From an uncultured Prevotella sp. (lineage in GTDB: Bacteria; Bacteroidota; Bacteroidia; Bacteroidales; Bacteroidaceae), in assembly GCA_946402275.1 (NCBI GenBank), contig CAMIVY010000010.1, positions 1 to 64,000 on the forward strand: a stretch of DNA of 64,000 bases, read 5' to 3'. How positions within the stretch are numbered: the first letter of the stretch is position 1; each line of letters starts with the position of its first letter. A program made the position numbers and the translations under genes. This document shows, one piece after another, positions 8,818 through 16,672 of this stretch. The notes beneath the pieces were generated by a model, which saw nothing but the letters and a program-made list of their open reading frames with translations, searched no databases and was not told where the DNA came from.

Positions 8818-9426
8818 TTAAAGATAAAAAACGGATTCGGGTCCCATACAGAAGAGCAAGTCCAGAATGCTCAAATTCGCCAAGAAACCGTGTTTGTGCT
8901 GAAATACCTGCCAGTAGGGTTTAGCCTCGAAGTCATTGTCTGGAAGTGGGTGCTTGGCGTGTATCACATCACGATAATCGGCACTCTCCTGCCATTGACT
9001 GTTATAGGCCGAGGTATATTCTGTTTGGGGCTGAATGTCTATCAGCTTGCAGACTGTCTCACGGATAGCCTCGTTGAAATCGACGAGAAAGTCGTAGCGC
9101 TTCTCGAAGAAGGGGCGGATATCGTCAGCGTAGTATTCGAAGAAGGGGCTCTCGCTGTAAGCCGACTGTAGGGCGTTCCAATGAATGCGGCGCCACTGGT
9201 TATGGTCGCTGATGCGAAGGTCTTTTACCAGCATCCTGTCATTGTTGTGCTCAACGGGAACAGTGAGCGCCTGCACCCCATTTGCCGTAGCTATCAGACA
9301 ACGGTTGCGATAGGTTTGTTTTTGATAGGAGTCATGCTGCTCTATTATGCAATGGTCAAAACGGTGGAGTTTCTGATACCATTGTATCGGACCGAAGTAG
9401 GTTGTCTGAAGGATGGCAGTGTTCAT
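8818..9426 (-). CDS. WbqC-family protein
   Basis: A 202-aa cytoplasmic protein of the WbqC-like family, whose members are often found in O-antigen and other surface-glycan loci; the biochemical role of the family is not settled. The N-terminus TAILQTTYFGPIQWYQKL fits the family opening (x-QPxYFPxxxY), followed by YQKQTYRNRCLIATANG and LTVPVEHNNDRMLVKD, and the C-terminal SILDLLFCMGPESVFYL. The start overlaps the stop of the upstream signal-peptidase paralogue by 4 bp (ATGA), a sign of translational coupling. It is the last gene of the dapB-lepB-lepB-like-wbqC cluster. I remember the same order in other Bacteroidales, which would make it a core cluster; this should be checked. Confidence 0.85.
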   Translation of the reverse strand: MNTAILQTTYFGPIQWYQKLHRFDHCIIEQHDSYQKQTYRNRCLIATANGVQALTVPVEHNNDRMLVKDLRISDHNQWRRIHWNALQSAYSESPFFEYYADDIRPFFEKRYDFLVDFNEAIRETVCKLIDIQPQTEYTSAYNSQWQESADYRDVIHAKHPLPDNDFEAKPYWQVFQHKHGFLANLSILDLLFCMGPESVFYL

Positions 9427-9923
9427 CGCAATCTGATGTTTCTCCGGTTATAAAGCACGGTGACTACTCTTCCGATGATGTCGCACTCGGGGATGAATCC
9501 AAGATGGCGCGAATCTACAGGGTTCTCTTGATTGATGGCTTCCAACCAGTAATAGTCTGTCTTGGCACAAGTCTTCAGTCCGGGTACCAACAACGGGCCG
9601 TTAATGGTATGGATAGTGTCGCCGGGAACAGCCGTGCAACGGGCTATGCAGATGCCTTTAATGGAATCGCCTGGCAGGTTAAAGGCTACGATATCGCCTT
9701 TGGTTACAGGTTTTCTCATCAGCCTGCTATAGGGAAGCAGTCCGTTGCCCTCTATTCGCATGCCGTAGCTGCAACGGTTGATGAGCAACTGGTCGCCATT
9801 CTGGTAGAGTGGGGCGAGTCCGTTACCATTCACACTATGTACGGAAACGACCAAAGCACGTGCTACCAGCATCAGTGCGAAAGCTGATGCCAAGGGGATT
9901 ACGTACTTCAGCCATTTTGCCAT
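9423..9923 (-). CDS. Signal peptidase I-like protein lacking catalytic residues
   Basis: Membrane protein of 166 aa with one N-terminal transmembrane helix (YVIPLASAFALMLVARALVV) and an S26 signal-peptidase fold. The motif that normally holds the catalytic Ser (P-S-x-S-M-x-P) reads VNGNGLAPLYQNGD, with Gly at the Ser position, and the box that holds the Lys base (Y-x-K-R-V-x-G-x-P-G-D) reads ICIARCTAVPGDTI, with Ala at the Lys position. The structural PGD and the DSR of box E (PVDSRHLGF) remain. The adjacent lepB keeps all of these residues. This is probably a non-catalytic paralogue, perhaps a partner or regulator of the real peptidase. The reading frame is intact and coupled on both sides, so it is not an obvious pseudogene. 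Confidence 0.82.
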   Translation of the reverse strand: MAKWLKYVIPLASAFALMLVARALVVSVHSVNGNGLAPLYQNGDQLLINRCSYGMRIEGNGLLPYSRLMRKPVTKGDIVAFNLPGDSIKGICIARCTAVPGDTIHTINGPLLVPGLKTCAKTDYYWLEAINQENPVDSRHLGFIPECDIIGRVVTVLYNRRNIRLR

Positions 9924-9928
9924 ATTTC

Positions 9929-11359
9929 TTATTTTATGTTATCTACAAAGCGGAACAAGCGATTCCAGCGGATACCAGAGAATCCACTGCGGTCAGGGTC
10001 ACTTGACCACCAGATGAAGATAGGCTTTCCTACAATATGATCTTCAGGAACAAAGCCCCAATAGCGTGAGTCCAGCGAGTTGTGACGATTATCACCCTGC
10101 ATCCAGTAATAGTCCATCTTGAAAGTGTACTTTGTGGCAACCTGGTCGTTGATATATATCTTGCCGTCCTTCACCTCCAGCTTGTTGCCTTCATAGGTGC
10201 GGATGGGACGTTCATAGATGGGCAGGTTCTTCAGCGTCAGGTCGATGCTCTGGCCCTTGGCAGGAATCCAGATGGGACCGTAGTTGTCGCGCGTCCAGTG
10301 CATATTACCGTTCAGCGGATAGATGTCTGTTTCTGTGGCATCGGTGTTCAGCGTGATGCTTTCCACGATGTCCGTCCGCTTCTTGAGTTCCCTCACTGCG
10401 GCATTGGTCAGTGGCATGTATCCCTGTGTGTTGAGGCTCATCAGGTCTTCCATTGTGATGCCCAGTTCCTTCATCAGGTCATCGTTCAGACGGTCTTTCA
10501 GCTTGACATGATAAGTATATTGCACATTGTCGGGCTCCTTGTTGGCTTTACCGTCCAAGTAGATGATGTGGTCTTTGATTTGTAATGTCTGACCAGGCAG
10601 TCCCACACAACGTTTTACGTAGTTCTCCCTGCGGTCGGTAGGACGCGTGTCTATCAACCCGTATTCTTGGGGATTCTGTTCTATCGCCTGTCGGCCTGCC
10701 TGATAGAGGGTGTTGAAGTACAGGGGCAACTGTTCCTGTGTCAGCGAGTCAGGATTGGGACGCTGTGGGTAGATCTGATACCCCATCTGGTAGCACATCT
10801 GATAGAAATCGTAGGCCTGGTATTGCGGAGCGGAACAGATAGTGTCGCCTGCAGGATAGTTGAACACCACGATATCGTTGAGCTGAATCTGCCCCAAGCC
10901 CTTCACACGACGATAGTCCCAATGGGGCCATTCGAAATATGATTTGCACTCAAACAAGGGCATGGTATGCTGGGTCAGGGGCATTGTCAGGGGAGTCTCA
11001 GGAATACGAGGTCCATAGCTTACCTTCGACACGAAGAGATAGTCACCCGTCAACAGCGATTTCTCCAGTGAGGATGATGGGATAACGTAGTTCTGGAAGA
11101 AAAACAGGTTGATGAAATAGACGGCGACTAGTGCGAACACCAATGCGTCAACCCACGACATCACCCACTTCACAGGACCTTCTGCATCCTTCCACCATTG
11201 CCACTTGATTTTCTTCGTGATATAGATGTCGTAGATGAAAGGAATCACTAAGAGTCCCCACCATGACTCTACCCAGTAAAGGAACAACAGGTATAGCACC
11301 AACACGCAGATGAACTTAGCCCACTGCACCTTCATATTCAGCTTTTTCTTTTTTTCCAT
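9929..11359 (-). CDS. lepB: Signal peptidase I
   Basis: Cleaves signal peptides of exported proteins on the periplasmic side of the inner membrane. It has 476 aa, with hydrophobic segments at the N-terminus (FICVLVLYLLFLYWVESWW, then WVDALVFALVAVYFINLFFF). The catalytic Ser is in YVIPSSSLEKSLLTGD (about residue 93) and the Lys base in NYVKRCVGLPG; box E is GDNRHNSLDSRYWGFVPEDHIVG. It is much longer than E. coli LepB (324 aa) because of large insertions between the Ser and Lys boxes and between Lys box and box E; long LepB proteins of this kind are usual in Bacteroidales. Five bases separate it from the catalytically degenerate paralogue downstream, and dapB lies upstream. Confidence 0.92.
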   Translation of the reverse strand: MEKKKKLNMKVQWAKFICVLVLYLLFLYWVESWWGLLVIPFIYDIYITKKIKWQWWKDAEGPVKWVMSWVDALVFALVAVYFINLFFFQNYVIPSSSLEKSLLTGDYLFVSKVSYGPRIPETPLTMPLTQHTMPLFECKSYFEWPHWDYRRVKGLGQIQLNDIVVFNYPAGDTICSAPQYQAYDFYQMCYQMGYQIYPQRPNPDSLTQEQLPLYFNTLYQAGRQAIEQNPQEYGLIDTRPTDRRENYVKRCVGLPGQTLQIKDHIIYLDGKANKEPDNVQYTYHVKLKDRLNDDLMKELGITMEDLMSLNTQGYMPLTNAAVRELKKRTDIVESITLNTDATETDIYPLNGNMHWTRDNYGPIWIPAKGQSIDLTLKNLPIYERPIRTYEGNKLEVKDGKIYINDQVATKYTFKMDYYWMQGDNRHNSLDSRYWGFVPEDHIVGKPIFIWWSSDPDRSGFSGIRWNRLFRFVDNIK

Positions 11360-11379
11360 ATTTTCTAATTTCTATTATT

Positions 11380-11413
11380 TCTAGATGGTCTAGACTTGTC
11401 TAGATAATCTAGA
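11380..11413. repeat. Four TCTAGA palindromes at 9-10 bp spacing
   Basis: TCTAGA occurs at 11380, 11389, 11399 and 11408, between dapB and lepB. The last copy overlaps the dapB stop codon. The repeat can fold into alternative short hairpins in the dapB-lepB message and belongs to the low-complexity spacer sequences seen elsewhere in this window. Confidence 0.75.
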
Positions 11414-12125
11414 ATTTAAACATATCGCTGATGGTCAGCAACCCTTGATGCTCCTTCGTATATTCAGCAGCCAGCACGGCACCGAGGGCAAAGCCTTGAC
11501 GCGAGTGGGCATCGTGGGTAATGGTGATGATGTCAGCCTCAGAGTCGTAGCGGACAGTATGGATGCCAGCAACCTCTCCACGTCGGATATGGTCTATGCG
11601 CAACAGCTTGGGGTCGGTAGTGTCTTCTGCCCACGCCTCCTTACGGTCGATATTCTCCAGAATACCCTCAGCCAGTGTGATAGCAGTCCCTGAAGGATGG
11701 TCGAGCTTATGTACGTGGTGCGTCTCTTCCATCTCGACGTCGTATTGTGGGAACTGGTTCATGATCTTGGCCAGGTATTTGTTGACAGCCGAGAAAATGG
11801 CCACGCCGATGGAAAAGTTGGAAGCCCAGAACAGTGTTTGTCCTTCTTCTGAGCACATACGCTTCACATCGTCGCCGTGCTCCTTCATCCATCCTGTACT
11901 GCCACTAACCACTTTTACATGATGCTTGAAGGCACGCAGATAATTGCCATAAGCAGCCTGTGGAGCCGTAAACTCTATCGCTACATCAGCACTCTTGAAG
12001 GCCTCGCTGTCGAAGTCTTCCTGATTGTCGATATCGATAATACTCACAATCTCATGACCACGGCTGAGGGCTATCTGTTCTATCATTTTACCCATCTTGC
12101 CGTAGCCGATTAAAGCTATTTTCAT
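11409..12125 (-). CDS. dapB: 4-hydroxy-tetrahydrodipicolinate reductase
   Basis: NAD(P)H-dependent reductase of the diaminopimelate/lysine pathway, cytoplasmic. The start is set at MKIALIGYGKMGKMIE (12125) instead of the ORF-track start at 12233: the extra 36 residues are translated from a low-complexity spacer, and a TACCTTTG promoter box lies at 12150-12157, inside that extension. The resulting 238 aa is family length for Bacteroidota. N-terminal Rossmann motif GYGKMGKMIE; substrate-binding/catalytic region VEMEETHHVHKLDHPSGTA (E-x-H-H-x-x-K-x-D-x-P-S-G-T-A, about residues 126-144). First gene of the cluster with lepB, the lepB-like gene and wbqC. Confidence 0.94.
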   Translation of the reverse strand: MKIALIGYGKMGKMIEQIALSRGHEIVSIIDIDNQEDFDSEAFKSADVAIEFTAPQAAYGNYLRAFKHHVKVVSGSTGWMKEHGDDVKRMCSEEGQTLFWASNFSIGVAIFSAVNKYLAKIMNQFPQYDVEMEETHHVHKLDHPSGTAITLAEGILENIDRKEAWAEDTTDPKLLRIDHIRRGEVAGIHTVRYDSEADIITITHDAHSRQGFALGAVLAAEYTKEHQGLLTISDMFKF

Positions 12126-12149
12126 ATTTGTACACGTATTAATATGGTG

Positions 12150-12157
12150 CAAAGGTA
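12150..12157 (-). promoter_or_regulatory. -7 element of the dapB operon
   Basis: CAAAGGTA on plus is TACCTTTG on minus, 24 bp upstream of the ATG of dapB. Its position decides the dapB start. Confidence 0.7.
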
Positions 12158-12166
12158 CGAAATAAA

Positions 12167-12195
12167 GTGAAAAGTGAGAAGTGAAAAGTGAAAAT
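12167..12195. repeat. AGTGAAA low-complexity spacer repeat
   Basis: AGTGAAAAGTGAGAAGTGAA and its continuation form tandem near-copies of AAGTGAAA in the gap between the divergent dapB and methyltransferase genes. The same unit reappears at 23032-23050 and 31566-31600 after other genes. Confidence 0.7.
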
Positions 12196-12209
12196 TTAAA
12201 TATTATTCG

Positions 12210-12217
12210 TATCTTTG
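12210..12217 (+). promoter_or_regulatory. -7 element immediately before the methyltransferase start
   Basis: TATCTTTG ends only 5 bp before the ATG at 12223. With the usual distance from -7 box to the first transcribed base, the message would begin at or within a few bases of the start codon, that is, be nearly leaderless. Confidence 0.65.
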
Positions 12218-12222
12218 CAGAC

Positions 12223-13467
12223 ATGTTAATCAATGAACAGACACGGGATTTTATTCGTTTTCATGCTGATGACGATGTAAGAAAACTCGCATTACAGGGT
12301 TCTAAACATCAGGATGTTGACCTGCTATTGGCTTTGCAGCAGATAGCCGGGCGACAGACTGCCCGTAGGAAGTTGCCCACCTGGGGAGCAACCGATGGCT
12401 TGTTCTATCCACCCCATCTGAATATGGAACAATGCTCTTCGGAACAAACGGCGCGTTACAAGGCCAGTCTGCTGAAAGGTGGACAACGCTATGTTGACCT
12501 CACAGGCGGTTTTGGCGTTGACTTCTTCTGGATGTCGCAAGGCTTCTGGGAGCGTGTCTATGTGGAAAGAGACGAGGCGCTCTGTACCATTGCCGAGCAT
12601 AACTTCAAGGTGTTGGGGCTTGATTGTTCCGTTCGTTGCTGTGATACAGCAACATACTTGGCGGAGATGGAGCATGCCGATGTGGTCTTTCTCGACCCAG
12701 CTCGCCGTGATGAACATGGGGCCCGTACCTTCGGCATAGCAGATTGCACTCCCAATCTGTTGGAGCTGTTGCCCCTTCTTCGTATCAAGGCTGACACCAT
12801 CGTGGTGAAGTTGTCGCCTATGCTCGATTGGCGCAAGGCCGTCGAAGACATCCAGTCCCCATCGTCCATTATCCCGCATCCATCCCCTATCGTTAGCGAA
12901 GTGCATGTTGTCAGCGTTGACAATGAGTGCAAAGAACTCTTGCTCATCGTGAAGAACCAGCAACGGGAAAATTTGCGCTTGGTTTGTGTGAACAATGATA
13001 ACGTGTTCGAAATAGTCCGACCCGCTCGGACTGCCAGTCCGAAGCCTACGGACTACAAGTCCGCTCCTTACGGACTAAAAATGCCCCCCAGTGGTGCTGA
13101 TGACAACCATTACCTCTACGAACCGAATGCTTCCGTCATGAAAGCCGGATGCTTCGATGCCTTGTCAGCCAACTATCCCGTCACGCAGATAGCTCCCAAT
13201 TCCCATCTTTTCCTGAGTACCGATGAAATTAGCGGTTTCCCAGGTCGTGCCTTCCAGATACTCTCCGTATCGTCCATGAACAAGAAAGAATTGAAGCCCG
13301 TACTTGCCACCATCAGTCAGGCAAATATTGCCGTTCGCAACTTCCCGTTGACGGCTCAGCAGTTGCGTCAGAAATTGAAGCTGAAAGACGGCGGAGACAT
13401 CTATCTTTTTGCCACAACCACCGCTGAAGGTGCCCATAGGCTGTTTATTTGCCGTAAAATAGGTTAA
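12223..13467 (+). CDS. SAM-dependent methyltransferase-like protein with THUMP-like C-terminal part
   Basis: A 414-aa cytoplasmic protein with a class I methyltransferase core: motif I YVDLTGGFGVDFFWMS (about residues 91-106), an acidic strand end VYVERDE, and motif IV ADVVFLDPARRDEHG. The C-terminal part resembles a THUMP-like RNA-binding region, so an RNA methyltransferase role is likely; the target is unknown. The ORF-track start at 12181 lies upstream of the promoter box, so the ATG at 12223 is used. Two segments look inserted in frame: residues translated from a PSSIIPHPSPI-type repeat (about 12850-12890) and RPARTASPKPTDYKSAPYGL, translated from three tandem hairpins (13014-13076). The first region probably faces a loop, since flanking motifs are intact. 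A GNAT-like gene follows at 65 bp with its own promoter. Confidence 0.8.
   Translation: MLINEQTRDFIRFHADDDVRKLALQGSKHQDVDLLLALQQIAGRQTARRKLPTWGATDGLFYPPHLNMEQCSSEQTARYKASLLKGGQRYVDLTGGFGVDFFWMSQGFWERVYVERDEALCTIAEHNFKVLGLDCSVRCCDTATYLAEMEHADVVFLDPARRDEHGARTFGIADCTPNLLELLPLLRIKADTIVVKLSPMLDWRKAVEDIQSPSSIIPHPSPIVSEVHVVSVDNECKELLLIVKNQQRENLRLVCVNNDNVFEIVRPARTASPKPTDYKSAPYGLKMPPSGADDNHYLYEPNASVMKAGCFDALSANYPVTQIAPNSHLFLSTDEISGFPGRAFQILSVSSMNKKELKPVLATISQANIAVRNFPLTAQQLRQKLKLKDGGDIYLFATTTAEGAHRLFICRKIG
13014..13076 (+). repeat. Three hairpins in exact 22-nt period, in frame inside a CDS
   Basis: AGTCCGA-cccgc-TCGGACT (13014-13032), AGTCCG-aagccta-CGGACT (13036-13054) and AGTCCG-ctcctta-CGGACT (13058-13076) start 22 nt apart. 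Three units make 66 nt, or 22 codons, so the reading frame is preserved. This is an inserted palindromic element, comparable in behaviour to Rickettsia palindromic elements, though not related in sequence as far as I can tell. Confidence 0.85.
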
Positions 13468-13470
13468 ATT

Positions 13471-13502
13471 TTTGGGTGTTTTATATTTTTTCCTTATCTT
13501 TG
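13471..13502 (+). promoter_or_regulatory. Full promoter for the GNAT-like gene
   Basis: TTTG at 13471-13474 and TATCTTTG at 13495-13502 are 20 bp apart. It begins 3 bp after the preceding stop and lies inside the longer ORF-track prediction, so it supports the ATG at 13532. Confidence 0.8.
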
Positions 13503-13531
13503 CTCAGAATTTTTTGTACGGAGAAGAAAAG

Positions 13532-14686
13532 ATGCCTGCTATAGAGATAAGGAAAGTCACTAACAAGAAGGAGCTTGACACCTTCATCCAGTTCCACTAC
13601 GATTTGTACCGTGGAAACCAGTATGATGCCCCCAATTTATATGCTGACGAGAAACATACCTTAAGCAAAAACAAGAATGCAGCCTTCGAATTCTGTGAGG
13701 CAGAATATTTCCTGGCTTACAAGGAAGGCAAAGTGGTTGGGCGTATTGCAGGCATTATCAATCATCGTGCTAATGACCGTTGGGAGCGCCAAAGTGTGCG
13801 CTTCGGGTGGTTGGACTTCATCGACGATATCGAGGTCAGCCGTGCCCTGTTCAATGCCGTTGAGGAGTGGGGACGCTCCAAAGGAATGACCGAGATGGTA
13901 GGTCCTTTGGGCTTTACCGATATGGATCCAGAGGGCATGCTGATAGAAGGTTTCGATGAATTGGGCACGATGGCCACCATCTATAACTATCCCTATTACC
14001 CCCAGCATATCGAGCAGTTGGGTGGTTTCATCAAGGACAACGACTATGTGGAATACAAACTCATCGTACCCAAAGAAGGTATGCCTGAGAAATTCCGTAA
14101 GGTAGCTGAGATGGTGATGAAGCGCTATAATCTACACCCCGTCCATCCCAAGCGTAGCGAGGTGTTTGGCAAGAAACAATACGGCCGCAAGGTGCTTGAT
14201 GTGGTCAACAAGTCGTTCGACCATCTGTATGGATATTCGCAGATGACGGAGCGTCAGATTGACGAGTATCTAAGGATGTATTTCCCCATGCTTGATATGG
14301 ATATGCTCTGCATCATCGAAGACTGGAACACCCCCGACCACAAGGTCGTCGGTGTGGGTATTTCGATTACCAATATGACGCGCGCTCTGCAGAAGTGCAA
14401 GAACGGACGCTTGTGGCCTTTCGGTTGGTGGCATTGCCTTCAGGCTTTGAAGTTCCACAAGGCTGAATGTCTCGACCTGATGCTGGTAGGCTTCCTGCCT
14501 GAATACCAGCAGAAAGGCGCCAACGCCCTGTTGTTCTACGACCTCATTCCCCGTTACCAGAAGTACGGCTTCAAGTGGGGCGAGACCAATGTCGAGATGG
14601 AAACCAACGAGAAAGTACAGTCGCAATGGCAGTATCTGGAGCATGTACAACACAAGCGTCGCCGTTGTTTTAAGAAAAGCATATGA
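13532..14686 (+). CDS. GNAT-like acyltransferase-family protein
   Basis: A 384-aa cytoplasmic protein, starting [21 protein letters not shown]. The start at 13532 is preceded by GGAGAAGAAAAG, a good ribosome binding site, while the ORF-track start at 13472 lies within the promoter. The first half resembles a GNAT N-acetyltransferase ([32 protein letters not shown], and [28 protein letters not shown]), a pattern shared by a widespread Bacteroidota family usually annotated only as hypothetical or YghO-like. A second GNAT-like half carries [23 protein letters not shown]. Substrate unknown. The stop overlaps the parE start by 4 bp (ATGA), so translation of parE is probably coupled to it. Confidence 0.78.
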   Translation: MPAIEIRKVTNKKELDTFIQFHYDLYRGNQYDAPNLYADEKHTLSKNKNAAFEFCEAEYFLAYKEGKVVGRIAGIINHRANDRWERQSVRFGWLDFIDDIEVSRALFNAVEEWGRSKGMTEMVGPLGFTDMDPEGMLIEGFDELGTMATIYNYPYYPQHIEQLGGFIKDNDYVEYKLIVPKEGMPEKFRKVAEMVMKRYNLHPVHPKRSEVFGKKQYGRKVLDVVNKSFDHLYGYSQMTERQIDEYLRMYFPMLDMDMLCIIEDWNTPDHKVVGVGISITNMTRALQKCKNGRLWPFGWWHCLQALKFHKAECLDLMLVGFLPEYQQKGANALLFYDLIPRYQKYGFKWGETNVEMETNEKVQSQWQYLEHVQHKRRRCFKKSI

Positions 14687-16647
14687 GTGAAGAAAACAAT
14701 ATAATTCCACAGGAAACCGTCACGTATGACGACGACAACATCCGCACCCTAACCGGTCTGGAGCACATCCGCTTGCGTCCAGGTATGTACATCGGGCGAT
14801 TGGGTGACGGCTCGTCGTCGGAAGATGGTATCTACGTGTTGCTGAAGGAAGTGTTCGACAACAGTATCGACGAGTTTAAGATGAAGGCAGGCGACCGCAT
14901 TGAGGTCAATGTGGACGACAACCTGCGCATCTCCGTGCGCGACTACGGACGCGGCATACCGCAGGGCAAGCTCATCGAGTCGGTGAGCATCCTCAATACC
15001 AGTGGTAAGTTTGATTCGAAGGCTTTCAAGAAGTCTATCGGACTGAATGGTGTGGGTGTGAAGGCCGTCAATGCCCTGAGCAAGCACTTCGAGGTAGCCA
15101 GTTTCCGCGAGGGCAAGGTGCGCAAGGCCGTCTTCGAGTGCGGCAAGTTGGTCAGCGATGTCACGGAACCAACGCAGGACGAGAACGGCACCTACATCTA
15201 CTTCGAGCCCGATGAGTCTCTGTTCAAGAACTACCGTTTCCATGATGAGATTGTGGAGAACATGCTTCGCAACTATACCTATCTGAATATCGGACTGACC
15301 ATCATGTATAACGGCAGGCGCATCCTCTCGCGCCACGGTCTGCAGGACTTGCTGAAAGACCGCATGACCAACGATGCCCTCTATCCTATCATCCACCTGC
15401 AGGGCGACGACATCGAGATTGCCTTTACTCATGCCAATCAGTATGGCGAGGAGTATTACTCGTTTGTCAACGGTCAGCATACCACGCAGGGAGGTACTCA
15501 CCAGAGCGCCTTCAAGGAGCACATCGCCCGTACCATCAAGGAATTCTTCGGTAAGTACGAGTATGGCGACATCCGCACCGGTATCGTGGCAGCCATTGCC
15601 ATCAACGTGGAAGAACCCGTTTTCGAGAGTCAGACAAAGATAAAACTTGGCTCTACCGTAATGGCTCCCGATGGCGAGAGCATCAATAAATACGTGGGCG
15701 ACTTCATCAAACAGCAGGTGGACAACTATCTGCATATCCATCAGGATGTGGCTGAGGTCATCGAGGGTAAGATCAAGGAGAGCGAGCGCGAGCGCAAGGC
15801 GATGGCCGGTGTCACCAAACTGGCACGCGAGAGAGCCAAGAAAGCCAATCTGCACAACCGTAAGTTGCGCGACTGCCGTATCCATTTCTCCGATGTCAAG
15901 AACGAGCGCAAGGAGGAGTCGTGCATCTTCATCACCGAGGGCGATTCGGCTAGCGGAAGTATCACCAAGAGCCGTGATGTCAACACACAGGCTGTCTTCT
16001 CACTGCGTGGAAAACCTCTAAACAGCTTCGGACTTACCAAGAAGGTAGTCTATGAGAACGAGGAGTTCAACCTATTGCAGGCAGCCCTTGACATTGAGGA
16101 AGGTCTTGATACCCTTAGATATAATAAGGTGATAGTAGCTACCGATGCCGATGTCGATGGCATGCACATCCGCTTGCTCATCATCACCTTCTTCCTGCAG
16201 TTCTTCCCAGAACTCATCAAGAAAGGTCACGTCTATGTGTTGCAGACACCCCTCTTCCGTGTTCGTAACAAGCGCACGAAGATTAAGAATAAGCAGGTAC
16301 TTGCCGACGAGGATGCCAAGAAGGGCAATAGCCAATCGCCAAAAGCCAAAAGCGACTTCATCACGCGTTACTGCTATAGCGAGGAGGAGCGCATGCAGGC
16401 TATCCAGGAGTTAGGGCCCGACCCGGAAATCACGCGATTCAAGGGTCTTGGTGAGATTTCTCCCGACGAATTTGCCGGTTTCATCGGTCCTGACATCCGA
16501 CTGGAACAGGTCACCCTGCATAAGAATGACCAGGTGCAGAAACTGCTGGAATACTACATGGGCAAGAACACTATGGAGCGTCAGAACTTCATCATCGACA
16601 ACCTCGTCATCGAGGAAGACAAGCCTGAAGACTACGACTATGAGTAA
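14683..16647 (+). CDS. parE: DNA topoisomerase IV subunit B
   Basis: ATPase subunit of a type IIA topoisomerase that decatenates and relaxes DNA together with ParC. In its 654 aa are the GHKL ATPase domain ([25 protein letters not shown] with the catalytic-region Asn; [25 protein letters not shown]) and the TOPRIM domain ([11 protein letters not shown] at about 419, [12 protein letters not shown] at about 486). It is assigned as ParE and not GyrB by length and by the missing long GyrB insertions; this is probable, not certain. No parC is adjacent. Near residue 548 the segment [10 protein letters not shown] is translated from CAATAGCCAATCGCCAAAAG, a sequence of the spacer-repeat type, and looks like an in-frame insertion. 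The S41 protease gene follows 25 bp later. Confidence 0.9.
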   Translation: MSEENNIIPQETVTYDDDNIRTLTGLEHIRLRPGMYIGRLGDGSSSEDGIYVLLKEVFDNSIDEFKMKAGDRIEVNVDDNLRISVRDYGRGIPQGKLIESVSILNTSGKFDSKAFKKSIGLNGVGVKAVNALSKHFEVASFREGKVRKAVFECGKLVSDVTEPTQDENGTYIYFEPDESLFKNYRFHDEIVENMLRNYTYLNIGLTIMYNGRRILSRHGLQDLLKDRMTNDALYPIIHLQGDDIEIAFTHANQYGEEYYSFVNGQHTTQGGTHQSAFKEHIARTIKEFFGKYEYGDIRTGIVAAIAINVEEPVFESQTKIKLGSTVMAPDGESINKYVGDFIKQQVDNYLHIHQDVAEVIEGKIKESERERKAMAGVTKLARERAKKANLHNRKLRDCRIHFSDVKNERKEESCIFITEGDSASGSITKSRDVNTQAVFSLRGKPLNSFGLTKKVVYENEEFNLLQAALDIEEGLDTLRYNKVIVATDADVDGMHIRLLIITFFLQFFPELIKKGHVYVLQTPLFRVRNKRTKIKNKQVLADEDAKKGNSQSPKAKSDFITRYCYSEEERMQAIQELGPDPEITRFKGLGEISPDEFAGFIGPDIRLEQVTLHKNDQVQKLLEYYMGKNTMERQNFIIDNLVIEEDKPEDYDYE

Positions 16648-16672
16648 TTATAATGCATAATTCATAATTCAT

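Noticed and set aside
14749-15885. 378-aa minus-strand ORF
   Set aside because: Antisense shadow of parE; codon-complement artefact.
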